This document shows, one piece after another, positions 18,154 to 29,030 of a DNA stretch of 64,000 nucleotides; within the stretch, counting starts at the first letter, position 1; the number at the start of each line of letters is the position of its first letter. The position numbers were made by a program, and so were the translations under genes. The notes under the pieces are model-generated. The model made no database searches, was not told the origin of the DNA, and saw only the letters and a list, made by a program, of their open reading frames with translations. The stretch is from an uncultured Pseudoxanthomonas sp. (GTDB taxonomy: Bacteria; Pseudomonadota; Gammaproteobacteria; Xanthomonadales; Xanthomonadaceae), in NCBI RefSeq assembly GCF_946886695.1, contig NZ_CAMPJD010000017.1:1-64000 (forward strand), written 5' to 3'.

Positions 18154-18957
18154 ATGGCGGCAGCACCACAGGAACATCCCCTCGTACTGGAGCGCTCTGG
18201 CGCCGTGGCGCGCATCCGGCTGGACCGCCCGAGCCTCCACAACGCCTTCGACGCCGGCCTGATCGCCACGCTGACCACCACGCTCGAACAGGTGGGCGCT
18301 GAATCCAACATTCGCGCCGTCGTGCTGGAGGGCAGCGGCGCCTCGTTCTCCGCAGGCGCAGACCTGAACTGGATGCGTGGCATGGCCACCGCCAGCGAGG
18401 CGGCCAACCGCGAAGATGCCCTTGCCCTCGCCCGCCTGATGCGCACGCTGGACGAACTGCCCAAGCCGACCATTGCCCGCGTGCATGGCGCGGCCTTTGG
18501 CGGTGGCGTCGGCCTGGTGGCCTGCTGCGACATCGCCATCGGCGTGCCCGAAGCGAAGTTCGGCCTGACCGAAAGCAAGCTGGGCCTGTTGCCGGCGGTG
18601 ATCTCGCCCTACGTCATCGCCGCCATCGGTACCCGGCAGGCGCGGCGATGGTTCGCCACGGCGGAGATCTTCGATGCTTCCACCGCGCTGCAGATCGGAT
18701 TGCTGCACCAGGTGGTGCCGGCGACGCAGCTGGATGAGGCCGTGGAGCGACAGCTCGCGCTGCTGCTGAAGGCGGGACCGCACGCGGCGGCCGGCGCGAA
18801 GCACTTGGTCGCGCGCGTGGCCGCTTCGTCCGACCGCGACCGGATGGATGCCGACAACGCGGACCTGATCGCGAGGTTGCGCGTTTCCAGCGAAGGCCAA
18901 GAAGGGCTGTCTGCCTTCCTCGACAAGCGCGCGCCGCGTTGGGTCGCCAAGGACTGA
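18154..18957 (+). CDS. liuC: Methylglutaconyl-CoA hydratase (enoyl-CoA hydratase family)
   Basis: Crotonase-fold hydratase converting 3-methylglutaconyl-CoA to HMG-CoA in leucine catabolism; 267 residues. Oxyanion-hole segments ASFSAGADLNWMRGM (about residues 65-79) and HGAAFGGGVGLVACCDIAIG (about 111-130) are present, as is TESKLGLLPAVISPYV with the position used for the catalytic acid. The specific assignment rests on the neighbouring liuD and liuE and on the DLNWM signature. Start ATG 18154. Followed by a DUF559 gene between inverted repeats rather than directly by liuD. Confidence 0.9.
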   Translation: MAAAPQEHPLVLERSGAVARIRLDRPSLHNAFDAGLIATLTTTLEQVGAESNIRAVVLEGSGASFSAGADLNWMRGMATASEAANREDALALARLMRTLDELPKPTIARVHGAAFGGGVGLVACCDIAIGVPEAKFGLTESKLGLLPAVISPYVIAAIGTRQARRWFATAEIFDASTALQIGLLHQVVPATQLDEAVERQLALLLKAGPHAAAGAKHLVARVAASSDRDRMDADNADLIARLRVSSEGQEGLSAFLDKRAPRWVAKD

Positions 18958-18984
18958 TGACGTGCCGCACGACACGCGCCTTCA

Positions 18985-19024
18985 AGCCCTCCCCTTCAAG
19001 GGGAGGGTTGGGTGGGGATGGTGT
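18985..19024 (+). repeat. Left 40-bp inverted repeat framing the DUF559 gene
   Basis: Begins AGCCCTCCCCTTCAAGGG and ends GGATGGTGT. The first half is itself a hairpin with 10-bp arms (CCCTCCCCTT-C-AAGGGGAGGG) followed by a G-rich tail (TTGGGTGGGGATGG). It is identical over 40 nt to the reverse complement of 19405-19444. Confidence 0.93.
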
Positions 19025-19041
19025 CCAGGGAGGAAATCACC

Positions 19042-19446
19042 ATGCAGGGACAGACGAACAGGAGGGTCCTGCGGGACAAACTGCAGCGCATGCTGCGCAA
19101 CCAACCGACGGACGCCGAACATCGGCTCTGGCAGTACCTGCGGAAGCGCCAGTTGGACGGCTACCGATTCCGGCGGCAGCATCCCTTCGGCGACTACATT
19201 CTGGATTTCGCGTGTCTTGAACCGAAACTCGTGGTGGAACTGGATGGCAGCCAGCACGCGGACAACCATGCTTACGACGCGATACGTACCCACTTCCTGG
19301 AGCGGGCCGGGTTCAAGGTACTCAGATTCTGGAACAATGACGTATTCGAGAATATCGAGGGGGTCGTCGAAGTGATTCTTACAGCGCTGACAGACAGGCA
19401 AGCAACACCATCCCCACCCAACCCTCCCCTTGAAGGGGAGGGCTAG
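19042..19446 (+). CDS. DUF559 (Vsr-like PD-(D/E)XK) endonuclease-domain protein
   Basis: A 134-residue protein. N-terminal basic segment (LRDKLQRMLRNQPTDAEHRL, WQYLRKRQLDGYRFRRQHP), then the nuclease core GDYILDF ... LVVELDGSQHAD, matching the D...E-x-D-G-x-x-H pattern of DUF559, and RAGFKVLRFWNNDVFENIEG. ATG 19042 has AGGGAGGAAATC upstream; an ATG at 19018 is also in frame but lies in the left repeat. The last 13 codons (SPPNPPLEGEG end) and the first base of the TAG stop lie in the right repeat. The gene interrupts the liuC-liuD pair. The biological role of DUF559 proteins is not established. Confidence 0.88.
   Translation: MQGQTNRRVLRDKLQRMLRNQPTDAEHRLWQYLRKRQLDGYRFRRQHPFGDYILDFACLEPKLVVELDGSQHADNHAYDAIRTHFLERAGFKVLRFWNNDVFENIEGVVEVILTALTDRQATPSPPNPPLEGEG
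19405..19444 (-). repeat. Right 40-bp inverted repeat, overlapping the DUF559 3' end
   Basis: Perfect inverted copy of 18985-19024. It codes in frame for the C-terminus of the DUF559 protein and contributes the T of its TAG stop. liuD starts 8 nt beyond it, so the repeat hairpin also sits directly in front of the liuD ribosome-binding region. Confidence 0.93.
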
Positions 19447-19451
19447 ACGCG

Positions 19452-21439
<1,988 letters not shown>

Positions 21440-21443
<4 letters not shown>

Positions 21444-22066
21444 GCCCTTCCATGGCGCCCCTGCGCACGACGATCACCCTGCTGTTGGCGACCTTCATGC
21501 TGGCCGGCTGCGTGATGTTCGAGCGACCACCCGCCCCGTTGACCTGCGATCCCGCCCTGGTCGGTCGCTGGATTCCGCTTGCCGACAGCCCGCAGGACAA
21601 GGTGCCACTGGGCAAGGACGACTACGCCCAGGTGGACACCCGTTGCCACGTGCGTCTGCGCGACAACGGTCGCACCGACGAATCAGGCTTCGACGCACTG
21701 GGTTTCGAGATCGACGGAGAACGTTATCTGGCACTCGGCTTCAAGGAACTGGAAGGACTGTTCGCCACCGGGAAGACAGCGCCCCCCACCCCCAAGGGCA
21801 TGCCGGCCAGCGCTGTCACGCTACTGAAATACCGCATCCGCGACGATACCTTGCAGATCGCGATGCTCGACACAGTGGCCATCATGCAGCAGGTGCAACA
21901 GGGCACATTGAAGGCCCGCGAGACCGATGCCAGCACCTACCTGTTCGAAGGTCGTCCCGAACAGTTGCGCGACTTGTTGCGCGCCCATCCGGAACTGTTC
22001 GATGCCTTCGATGGCGGCAACAAGACCTTGCGCATGCGGCGCGCGGACGATGGGGTGAAACCGTGA
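21440..22066 (+). CDS. Predicted lipoprotein coupled to liuD and liuE
   Basis: A 208-residue predicted lipoprotein of unknown function. Signal peptide ITLLLATFMLAGC with lipobox LAGC (Cys21), then a mature domain with TCDPALVGRWIPL, DGERYLALGFKELEGLFATG and a C-terminal LRDLLRAHPELFDAFDG segment. GTG 21440 overlaps the liuD stop (GTGA); ATG 21452 is an alternative. Its own stop overlaps the GTG of liuE. Being locked between two leucine-catabolic genes by 4-nt overlaps at both ends is odd for an envelope protein. Confidence 0.82.
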
Positions 22067-22986
22067 CCCCTTCCCTACCCCTGCCCACGGCCGACGGCGA
22101 CTTCGTCAGGATCGTGGAGGTCGGCCCGCGCGATGGCCTGCAGAACGAGAAGACGCTCGTCTCGACGACAGACAAGGTGGAACTCATCGACCGCCTGTCC
22201 GCCACCGGCCTGCTGAATATCGAAGCCACCAGCTTCGTCAGCCCGCAATGGGTGCCCCAGCTGGCGGATGCTGCGGAGGTCTTTACCGCCATCCGGCGCA
22301 GGCCCGGGATCGCCTACCCCGTGCTGGTGCCGAACGAGAAAGGCTATGACCGCGCACGTGCGGTCGGCGTGGAGGAAGTGGCGGTGTTCACTGCCGCGTC
22401 CGAGGCCTTCAACCGCAAGAACATCAATGCATCCATCGATGAATCCATCGAACGCTTCCGCCCTGTCCTCGAGCGCGCGGTCGCCGATGGCGTGAAGGTG
22501 CGCGGTTACGTGTCCACCGTCCTGGGCTGCCCTTACCAGGGCGACGTACCGGTCGCGGACGTGATGCGGGTGGCCAGGCAGCTCCATGCGCTGGGCTGCT
22601 ACGAGATATCACTGGGCGACACCATCGGCGTGGGCACACCGCGCAAGGCCGCCGGCATGTTGAAGGCGGTCGCAGCGGAACTGCCCATGTCCGCATTGGC
22701 CGTGCATTTCCATGACACCTACGGGCAGGCGCTGGCGAACATCCTCGCCTGTCTGGATGAAGGCGTCCGCGTCGTGGACGCAGCCGTCTCCGGCGCAGGC
22801 GGCTGCCCTTACGCCAAGGGCGCGAGCGGCAACGTGGCCAGCGAGGACGTGGTCTACCTGCTGCATGGCCAGGGCCTGCGCACGGGGGTGGACCTGGATG
22901 CACTGGCCGATACGGGCCGGTGGCTGGCGGCACGCCTCGGCCGCGAGACCGGCAGCCGCGTCGGCAAGGCCCTGGCGGCCGCATGA
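22063..22986 (+). CDS. liuE: Hydroxymethylglutaryl-CoA lyase
   Basis: Cleaves HMG-CoA to acetoacetate and acetyl-CoA, last liu step; 307 residues. TIM-barrel DRE-metallolyase motifs: VEVGPRDGLQNE (divalent metal and catalytic Arg), YVSTVLGCPYQG, SLGDTIGVGTP, HFHDTYGQALAN (metal His pair), and the active-site loop GAGGCPYAKGASGN with the catalytic Cys. Start GTG 22063 overlaps the preceding stop. The stop overlaps the ATG of the PAS-GGDEF-EAL gene. Confidence 0.95.
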   Translation: MTPSLPLPTADGDFVRIVEVGPRDGLQNEKTLVSTTDKVELIDRLSATGLLNIEATSFVSPQWVPQLADAAEVFTAIRRRPGIAYPVLVPNEKGYDRARAVGVEEVAVFTAASEAFNRKNINASIDESIERFRPVLERAVADGVKVRGYVSTVLGCPYQGDVPVADVMRVARQLHALGCYEISLGDTIGVGTPRKAAGMLKAVAAELPMSALAVHFHDTYGQALANILACLDEGVRVVDAAVSGAGGCPYAKGASGNVASEDVVYLLHGQGLRTGVDLDALADTGRWLAARLGRETGSRVGKALAAA

Positions 22987-25541
22987 ACACAGGCCCGGCC
23001 AGCGACGTCGATGTGGTGGCGCTGGCCGCGGCACTGGAGCGCGCGGCTGCCGCCGAAGGTACCGACAGCGCTACGGCGGACCTGCTCCGGCAAGCCGGCG
23101 CGGCGTTGCTGGCCAAACAGCACGAGGCCGACACCGAGCGCTCGCGCTACCGCAACCTGTTCGACGCCGTGCCCGACCCGGTCAGCATCATCGCCGAGGA
23201 CGGCACCGTGCTGGACCTCAACAAGGCCGGCATGCTGGCCTACAAGCGACCGCGCGACGAGATCGTCGGCAACAACATCAACATACTGAACCCCGACCTG
23301 CCGCGCGATCACCTGGTGCCGGTCTGGGAAACCCTGAATCGCGGCGTGACCTATGTCATCGAGGTCACCAACATGCGCGGCGATGGCACCCGCTTCCCGG
23401 TGGAAGTGCACTCGGCCAACATCAACTTCGACGGGCGCAAGAGCATCGTCGCGGTGGCACGCGACATCAGCAGCCGGCGGCTGGCCGAGATGCGCTACCG
23501 CGAACTCATGGAGACCCTGGACAAGGGCATCGTGGTGCACAACCGCGAGATGGAAGTGCAGTACTGCAACGGCGCGGCCATGCGCATCTTCGGCATCCGC
23601 GAGGACCAGCGCGTCGACCAGGAGCTCGCCCTGGACCGCTGGCATGTCGTCGACGAGCACGGCCGCGAGATGGGCCGCCACGAGTTGCCCGCGCAACGCG
23701 CGCTGGACAGCGGCCAGATGGTCGAAAGCGTCCTGCTGGGCCTGTATCACCGCCAGAAGAAACAACTGCTGTGGCTGACCGCCACCTCGGTGCCGCAGTT
23801 CGCCCCCGGCGCGAGCGTGCCGGCGCAGGTGACCACGCTTTTCAGCGACGTGACCGAACTCAAGCGCGACAGTGCGCTGTTCGACCGTGCGCAATCGCTC
23901 GCGCATATCGGCGGCTGGGAATGGGACATAGGCCGCGACCGGATGTACCTGACCGACGAGGCCCAGCGCATCCTGGGTGCCGCGCGTGCGCTGGTGACGC
24001 TGGACGACATGCTGTCGTGCCTGCGCGAAGCGGATCGTCGGCGCCTGCGTGGCGCGCTGGACCTGGTCACCGCCGGCGGCAAGGGCTTCGACCTGGAACT
24101 CCAGGGCACGCAGGCCGACGGGCATCCGTTCTGGATCCGCGTGATCGGCGACGCCGAGCCCGGCGACCCGGGTGCGTCGCGCATCACCGGCACCATGCAG
24201 GACATCTCGCAGGACAAGCAGGCCGAGGAGATGCTGCGCATCCAGGCGCGCACCGATCCGCTGACCGGGCTGATGAACCGCGATGCCGTGCTGACCGAAC
24301 TCGGCACACGGCTGGCCGATGCCGAGCGCGCGCGCGCCGCCGTGCTCTACATCGACCTCGACCGTTTCAAGATGGTCAACGATGTGCTGGGCCACAACGC
24401 TGGCGACGAACTGCTGGTGCAGGCTTCGGACCGCATCCGCGGCGCGGTGGGCACCGACGGCATGATCGCCCGCTTCGGCGGCGACGAATTCCTGGTGATC
24501 TGCGATGCCGGCGAGAACCCGCACCTGCCGGAACAACTGGCGCACGCCGTGCTCGGCGCGTTCGCAGACGCCTTCCGCTTCGGCAAGGACGAGTTCGCCA
24601 TCACCGCCAGCATCGGACTGGCCATCGCACCCGGCGATGGCCTGCGCCCGCAACAGCTGATCCAGAACGCCGACATCGCGATGTACGACAGCAAGCACCG
24701 CGCGCGCAATGGCTGGCAGAGCTTCACCCAGGAACTGGCGCAGCGGCAGCAGGACCGTCTGCAGATCGAGACGCAGCTGCGGCGCGCGGTGGACAACGAG
24801 GAGTTCCGGCTGGTCTACCAACCGCAGGTGGACCTGCGCAACGGCCGCATCATCGCCGGCGAAGCGCTGATCCGCTGGCAGAACCACCAGTTGGGCGAAC
24901 TGCGCCCGGACGTGTTCATCAGCCATGCGGAAACGACCGGCGACATCGTGCGCATCGGCAGTTGGGTATTGCGCGAAGCGTGCCGGCAGGTGGCCGCCTG
25001 GCGCGACCAGGGGCTGGGCATCGTGCGCGTGGCGGTCAATGTGTCGTACCGGCAATTCGCCGGCGACGACCTAGCCGATCGCGTGCGCGCGATCCTGACC
25101 GAGTTCGACCTGCCCGGCGCAGCGCTGGAGCTGGAGTTCACCGAACGCGTGCTGATCGAGGATGCCCCCGCCACGCTGCGCACCTTCGCCGACCTGCGCC
25201 AGTTGGGCGTGGTGCTGACGATCGACGATTTCGGCGAAGGCTACAGTGCACTCAACTATCTGCGCCGCCTCCCCATCCACGGCCTGAAGCTGAGCCCCCT
25301 GTTCACTGAAGGCGTACCCAGCAACCGGTCCGACGTGGCGGTCTGCCAGGCGGTCTCCGCCATCGCGCGCAGCCTGGGGCTGGGACTGGTCGCCGAGGGC
25401 GTGGAATCGGAGGCGCAGCGCCAGTTCCTGCTCAACCTCGGTGTCCCGGTCGGCCAGGGCTTCCTGTTCGCCCCCGGCCTGTCGCCGGACGAATTCGCCC
25501 GCCGGCTGGCCGACGCGCCGCTGGAGCGGGTGCACGCCTGA
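22983..25541 (+). CDS. PAS-PAS-PAS-GGDEF-EAL cyclic-di-GMP enzyme
   Basis: Cytoplasmic c-di-GMP turnover protein, 852 residues, no membrane segment. Three PAS-like regions (about 50-165, 175-290, 300-420), a GGDEF domain with intact RFGGDEF (about residue 500), and an EAL domain with EALIRW (about 625), LEFTERV, TIDDFGEGYSALNYL and VAEGVES. The usual inhibitory RxxD site before GGDEF is not intact (VGTD). The EAL LKIDRSF segment is changed to LKLSPLF, keeping the Lys. Both catalytic sites could work. ATG 22983 overlaps the liuE stop (ATGA), so it is co-translated with leucine catabolism. Confidence 0.92.
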   Translation: MNTGPASDVDVVALAAALERAAAAEGTDSATADLLRQAGAALLAKQHEADTERSRYRNLFDAVPDPVSIIAEDGTVLDLNKAGMLAYKRPRDEIVGNNINILNPDLPRDHLVPVWETLNRGVTYVIEVTNMRGDGTRFPVEVHSANINFDGRKSIVAVARDISSRRLAEMRYRELMETLDKGIVVHNREMEVQYCNGAAMRIFGIREDQRVDQELALDRWHVVDEHGREMGRHELPAQRALDSGQMVESVLLGLYHRQKKQLLWLTATSVPQFAPGASVPAQVTTLFSDVTELKRDSALFDRAQSLAHIGGWEWDIGRDRMYLTDEAQRILGAARALVTLDDMLSCLREADRRRLRGALDLVTAGGKGFDLELQGTQADGHPFWIRVIGDAEPGDPGASRITGTMQDISQDKQAEEMLRIQARTDPLTGLMNRDAVLTELGTRLADAERARAAVLYIDLDRFKMVNDVLGHNAGDELLVQASDRIRGAVGTDGMIARFGGDEFLVICDAGENPHLPEQLAHAVLGAFADAFRFGKDEFAITASIGLAIAPGDGLRPQQLIQNADIAMYDSKHRARNGWQSFTQELAQRQQDRLQIETQLRRAVDNEEFRLVYQPQVDLRNGRIIAGEALIRWQNHQLGELRPDVFISHAETTGDIVRIGSWVLREACRQVAAWRDQGLGIVRVAVNVSYRQFAGDDLADRVRAILTEFDLPGAALELEFTERVLIEDAPATLRTFADLRQLGVVLTIDDFGEGYSALNYLRRLPIHGLKLSPLFTEGVPSNRSDVAVCQAVSAIARSLGLGLVAEGVESEAQRQFLLNLGVPVGQGFLFAPGLSPDEFARRLADAPLERVHA

Positions 25542-25556
25542 GAGGCGGCAATCCTT

Positions 25557-25697
25557 GTAGGAGCGACGTGAGTCGCGACCGGGAGCCGTCTGCTCCATCG
25601 TCCTCCTTCGCAGGTCCGCAATGAATCGCCATGGTTCGCGCCTCGCCAAAGGGCATTGCCCACCTTGGCTCGCGGTCGCGACTCACGTCGCTCCTAC
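25557..25697. repeat. REP inverted pair (GTAGGAGCGACG type), copy 1
   Basis: GTAG-headed copy at 25557-25582 and inverted copy at 25673-25697, each about 25 nt with the internal palindrome CGCGAC-type stem, separated by about 90 bp. It occupies most of the gap between the EAL gene and the SDR gene; no gene is seen in it. Confidence 0.88.
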
Positions 25698-25766
25698 AGC
25701 AAGCTCCGGGCTCCCAGACACCCGCCATCGCGTAAAATGCCGCCTTTTCCGCAGCAGGTTCGCCGC

Positions 25767-26537
25767 ATGCAGCTTTCCGACACCCGCGCCGTCATCACCG
25801 GCGGCGTTTCCGGCCTGGGGCTGGCCGTCGCCCGCCACCTCGTCGCCCACGGCGGCAAGGCCGCGCTGTTCGACGTCAATGACGACAAGGGAACGGCAGC
25901 GGTCGCCGAACTGGGCGAGGCCAACGTCCGCTACTTCCGCACCGACGTCACCGATGAGGCAGGCGTGGCGGCGAACGTGGCGGCAGCGAAGGAATTCCTC
26001 GGCGGCTTGAATGCAGCGATCAACTGCGCCGGCATCCTCGGCGCCGGGCGCGTGCTGGGCAAGGAAGCACCGATGCCGCTGTCCACGTTCCAAGGCACGG
26101 TGATGGTCAACCTGGTCGGCAGCTTCAACGTGGCCAAGGCCGCCGCCGACGTGATGCAGCACAACGTGCCGAACGCCGACGGCGAACGCGGCGTGATCGT
26201 CAACACGGCCAGCGTGGCGGCGTACGAAGGCCAGATCGGCCAGGCGGCGTACTCGGCATCGAAGGGCGGCGTGGTCGCCATGACGCTGCCGATGGCGCGC
26301 GAACTGTCCCGCTTCGGCATCCGCGTGATGACCGTGGCGCCCGGCATCTTCTGGACCCCGATGGTCGATGGCATGCCCGAAGCCGTGCAACAGTCGCTGA
26401 GCGCCTCGATCCCCTTCCCGTCCCGCCTCGGCAGGCCAGAGGAATTCGCCGACCTGGTCGCCTACATCCTCGGCAACACGTATCTCAATGGCGAAACCAT
26501 CCGTCTGGATGGCGCCGTGAGGCTGGCGCCGAAGTAA
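25767..26537 (+). CDS. 3-hydroxyacyl-CoA dehydrogenase, SDR type (HSD17B10-like)
   Basis: NAD-dependent short-chain dehydrogenase, 256 residues. Cofactor loop TGGVSGLG (12-19), NCAG motif (INCAGILG), catalytic Ser in NTASVAAYEGQ and YSASK Tyr-Lys pair. The closing segments MTVAPGIFWTPMVDGMP and LNGETIRLDGAVRLAPK are characteristic of the type II 3-hydroxyacyl-CoA/2-methyl-3-hydroxybutyryl-CoA dehydrogenase class, so a role in isoleucine or fatty acid breakdown fits the neighbouring genes. Start ATG 25767. Confidence 0.87.
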   Translation: MQLSDTRAVITGGVSGLGLAVARHLVAHGGKAALFDVNDDKGTAAVAELGEANVRYFRTDVTDEAGVAANVAAAKEFLGGLNAAINCAGILGAGRVLGKEAPMPLSTFQGTVMVNLVGSFNVAKAAADVMQHNVPNADGERGVIVNTASVAAYEGQIGQAAYSASKGGVVAMTLPMARELSRFGIRVMTVAPGIFWTPMVDGMPEAVQQSLSASIPFPSRLGRPEEFADLVAYILGNTYLNGETIRLDGAVRLAPK

Positions 26538-26639
26538 GGCCGTGATTCGTCATTCGTGAGTGACGATTCGCAAGAGCCGCCTTCACGGACGATCACGCCG
26601 ACCCACCCCATCACAAATCACAGATCACAAATCACCACC

Positions 26640-27206
26640 ATGAAAGCTTTCGACATCAAGAAGGGCAACGTCGTAGAACACAACGGCGGCGTGTACCAGA
26701 TCCGCGACATCGAGCGCAGCTCGCCGCAGGGCCGCGGCGGCAACGTGCGCTTCCGCTTCATCATGTACAGCGTGCCGGGCGGCAACAAACTGGATGCCAG
26801 TTTCGACGCCGACGACAACCTGCCGGAAGTCGAACTCCTGCGCCGTCAGGCGACGTTCTCGTACATGGATGGCGATGCGTTCGTCTTCCTCGACGACGAG
26901 GACTACACGCCCTACACGCTGGACGCCAACGTCATCGGCGATGATGCCGGCTACATCACCGAAGGCCTGACCGGCTGCTACGTGCAGGTGATCGACGAAC
27001 TTCCGGTCGCGCTGCAGCTGCCGCAGCACGTCACGCTTGAGGTGGTGGAGACGCCGCCGGAACTGAAGGGCGGCACGGCGACCAAGCGCCCGAAGCCGGC
27101 CAAGCTCAACACCGGCATCGAGATCATGGTGCCGGAGTACATCACCAACGGCGAGCGCATCCTGGTCAACACGACGACGGGCGAGTTCGGCGGTCGCGCC
27201 GACTGA
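26640..27206 (+). CDS. efpL: Elongation factor P-like protein EfpL (YeiP)
   Basis: EF-P paralogue that relieves ribosome stalling; 188 residues in three beta domains. It resembles YeiP more than EF-P by [39 protein letters not shown] and the ending [12 protein letters not shown]. The tip loop is SSPQGRGGN with Arg32 where EF-P has a modified Lys, the EfpL signature. Start ATG 26640, preceded by a repetitive AT-richer stretch (ATCACAAATCAC units) but no clear Shine-Dalgarno. Convergent with the DUF4105 gene, 9 bp apart. Confidence 0.92.
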   Translation: MKAFDIKKGNVVEHNGGVYQIRDIERSSPQGRGGNVRFRFIMYSVPGGNKLDASFDADDNLPEVELLRRQATFSYMDGDAFVFLDDEDYTPYTLDANVIGDDAGYITEGLTGCYVQVIDELPVALQLPQHVTLEVVETPPELKGGTATKRPKPAKLNTGIEIMVPEYITNGERILVNTTTGEFGGRAD

Positions 27207-27215
27207 GACCCGCGG

Positions 27216-29030
27216 TCAAGACGCGCCTGCCGCATGCAGTGTGCGCAGGCGCGCGCCGATCGTGTCCAGGTTTGCTTCGATGCCCTGCAGGACCTTGCGC
27301 TGGTCGACAGGCAGCCAGCGTTCAAGTTCGCTGCGAAGTACGCCATCCTGCTGCCGCAAGCGCGCCACGCGGCTTCTTGCTTCCTCCGCAACGCGCGCGC
27401 GCTCATCTGCCTGCGGAAGCCCGTAGCCCTCCGGCAGCAGTTCCGAGGGGCGACTGGCGAAACCGGTATCGCCCAGCCATGTGCGCAACGCCTGCAGCGC
27501 CAGCGCGATATCGGCGGGCGCATCGTGGCCCAGGTAGCGTCGCTTCAGTTCGTCGCGCAGCAGCAGTTGCTGGCGACGGAGCGCTGCATTTTCCAGCACC
27601 AGCAGCGCCGCGCTCGCACGCAGGTCGGCCTGTGGCAGCCAGGCGGCGCGTTCCGCAGGCGACAGCGCCAGCCAGGCGTGCACGTCCTGCTGCGGCAGCG
27701 CGAGCGCCTCGCGCGCCACGGAGAACAGGGCGTCGTAACGCGCGCTCATCGGCTCGAAGTAATAACCGAGTCGTCGCGCCTGTCCTGCGTCGTCCAGCAC
27801 GCGGATATCGGCGATGCCAAGGCGCTCCAGCTTCTTCAGCAGTCCCGTGGGCGTGATGCTGGCGATCGGCTCCCGTGCCAGTCGTGGCACGCTGTCGTGC
27901 AGCAGCTTCCAGGTCTCCACCGCGCAGTTGTTGCTGATGAAGTAATAGCGTCCGTCATAGCTCCAGTGAAGCTGGGCGGCCCGCTCGACCAGGGACGCGA
28001 TTTCACCCGGATCGAGCTGCAGCGGAATGGACTGCAGGCCGCGCAGTTCCACTCGGGTGTACTCCTCGATCACCTGGTCCAGCGGCAGCAGGAACAGGCG
28101 CGACGGATACGAGCCGGTCAGGCCGCGCCACCCGGAGATCTGCACGTCGCCCACGAACGCGCGGAACGACAGCACGCGGTGATGGGCCAGGTCGAGGCGG
28201 CAGTCGGGCCCCGGTGCGCGACCGGGCGCGCAGACCACCAGCCGCAACATGCTGTGGCCCCAGCGACTCATCGCCTGCGTGTTGCCTTCCGCCAGCAGAT
28301 AGTCGACCGCGTAGATGCGCGACGGATCCAGCGCGAGCAGCGAGGCATCGCCGGCTTCGGCATCCACATCCAGGAACGGCAATCCGGGCGCGCATGCCTT
28401 CGTCGTCATCGGCATCCGGAAGTGCATCGCGAAGTGACGATGCAGGGCCGGACGCCGGCAACCGTAGGTGGGATCGAACACGAAATGCTCGAGGTTCACC
28501 GCCACGAATTCGGACGGACGCTCCAACTCGTATGGATCCGGCACCCGTGCGACGAAATCGTTGCGCGAACGACGCCCCGCGATGGAGAACACGCTGCGCT
28601 GCCATCCCGCGAGATCGCGCAGGCGCGGATCGCCGGACAGGATGTCGCGCTGCGCCCGGTCATAGCTGTGGGCCAGTTCGTGCACCAGCGCATGACGGAC
28701 GGCGCGCAACGAAGCATCGTCCGCCGGCATGCCATCGCGCGCCTGCCAAGCCTGCAAGAAGTGGCGCGGCAACAGGATGCGATCACCGACCCGTCGACCG
28801 GCGACATGCGCGGGAAGATCGTCGCGCCATTGCAGAACGAGATCGGACGGCAACCCGTCACGCCATACCTGCGGCAGGCGCGGCAGGACATCGTCTACCA
28901 GCGCCTGCGTCGCGACGACGTCATCGGGGCCGAGACGCGCGGGGTCGATGTCGAGCGCGGCCGCCGGTCCCAGCCACGCCCATGCGAGCAGCGCGACGAC
29001 GCGCCGGCCGCGGGGCCGACGCGGTGGCAT
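27216..29030 (-). CDS. DUF4105 (Lnb-like) periplasmic protein with N-terminal HExxH region
   Basis: Predicted exported protein, 604 residues, signal peptide RRVVALLAWAWLGPAAA. The N-terminal third has HALVHELAHSYDR (about residue 117), a zincin-like HExxH helix. The DUF4105 domain follows, with SRWGHSMLRL and, about 110 residues later, YYFISNNCAVETW: the His-then-Cys order of permuted papain-like enzymes. A C-terminal helical, Arg/Leu-rich region ends the protein. DUF4105 includes the periplasmic half of the lipoprotein transacylase Lnb, but this protein lacks Lnb's membrane part. ATG overlaps the stop of the upstream DUF2388 gene by one base (TGATG). Confidence 0.83.
   Translation of the reverse strand: MPPRRPRGRRVVALLAWAWLGPAAALDIDPARLGPDDVVATQALVDDVLPRLPQVWRDGLPSDLVLQWRDDLPAHVAGRRVGDRILLPRHFLQAWQARDGMPADDASLRAVRHALVHELAHSYDRAQRDILSGDPRLRDLAGWQRSVFSIAGRRSRNDFVARVPDPYELERPSEFVAVNLEHFVFDPTYGCRRPALHRHFAMHFRMPMTTKACAPGLPFLDVDAEAGDASLLALDPSRIYAVDYLLAEGNTQAMSRWGHSMLRLVVCAPGRAPGPDCRLDLAHHRVLSFRAFVGDVQISGWRGLTGSYPSRLFLLPLDQVIEEYTRVELRGLQSIPLQLDPGEIASLVERAAQLHWSYDGRYYFISNNCAVETWKLLHDSVPRLAREPIASITPTGLLKKLERLGIADIRVLDDAGQARRLGYYFEPMSARYDALFSVAREALALPQQDVHAWLALSPAERAAWLPQADLRASAALLVLENAALRRQQLLLRDELKRRYLGHDAPADIALALQALRTWLGDTGFASRPSELLPEGYGLPQADERARVAEEARSRVARLRQQDGVLRSELERWLPVDQRKVLQGIEANLDTIGARLRTLHAAGAS

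Noticed and set aside
17803..18975. Extension of the feoB frame upstream over feoA and liuC
   Set aside because: FeoB similarity begins at ATG 17802, and feoA overlaps by the usual 4 nt.
18985..19446. Insertion sequence between liuC and liuD
   Set aside because: The inverted repeats suggest one, but the only gene is a DUF559 nuclease, there is no transposase, and no target-site duplication is evident. Kept as a repeat-framed unit instead.
25557..25697. A CRISPR-like repeat-spacer unit
   Set aside because: Only two copies, inverted to each other, with GTAG heads: this is a REP pair.
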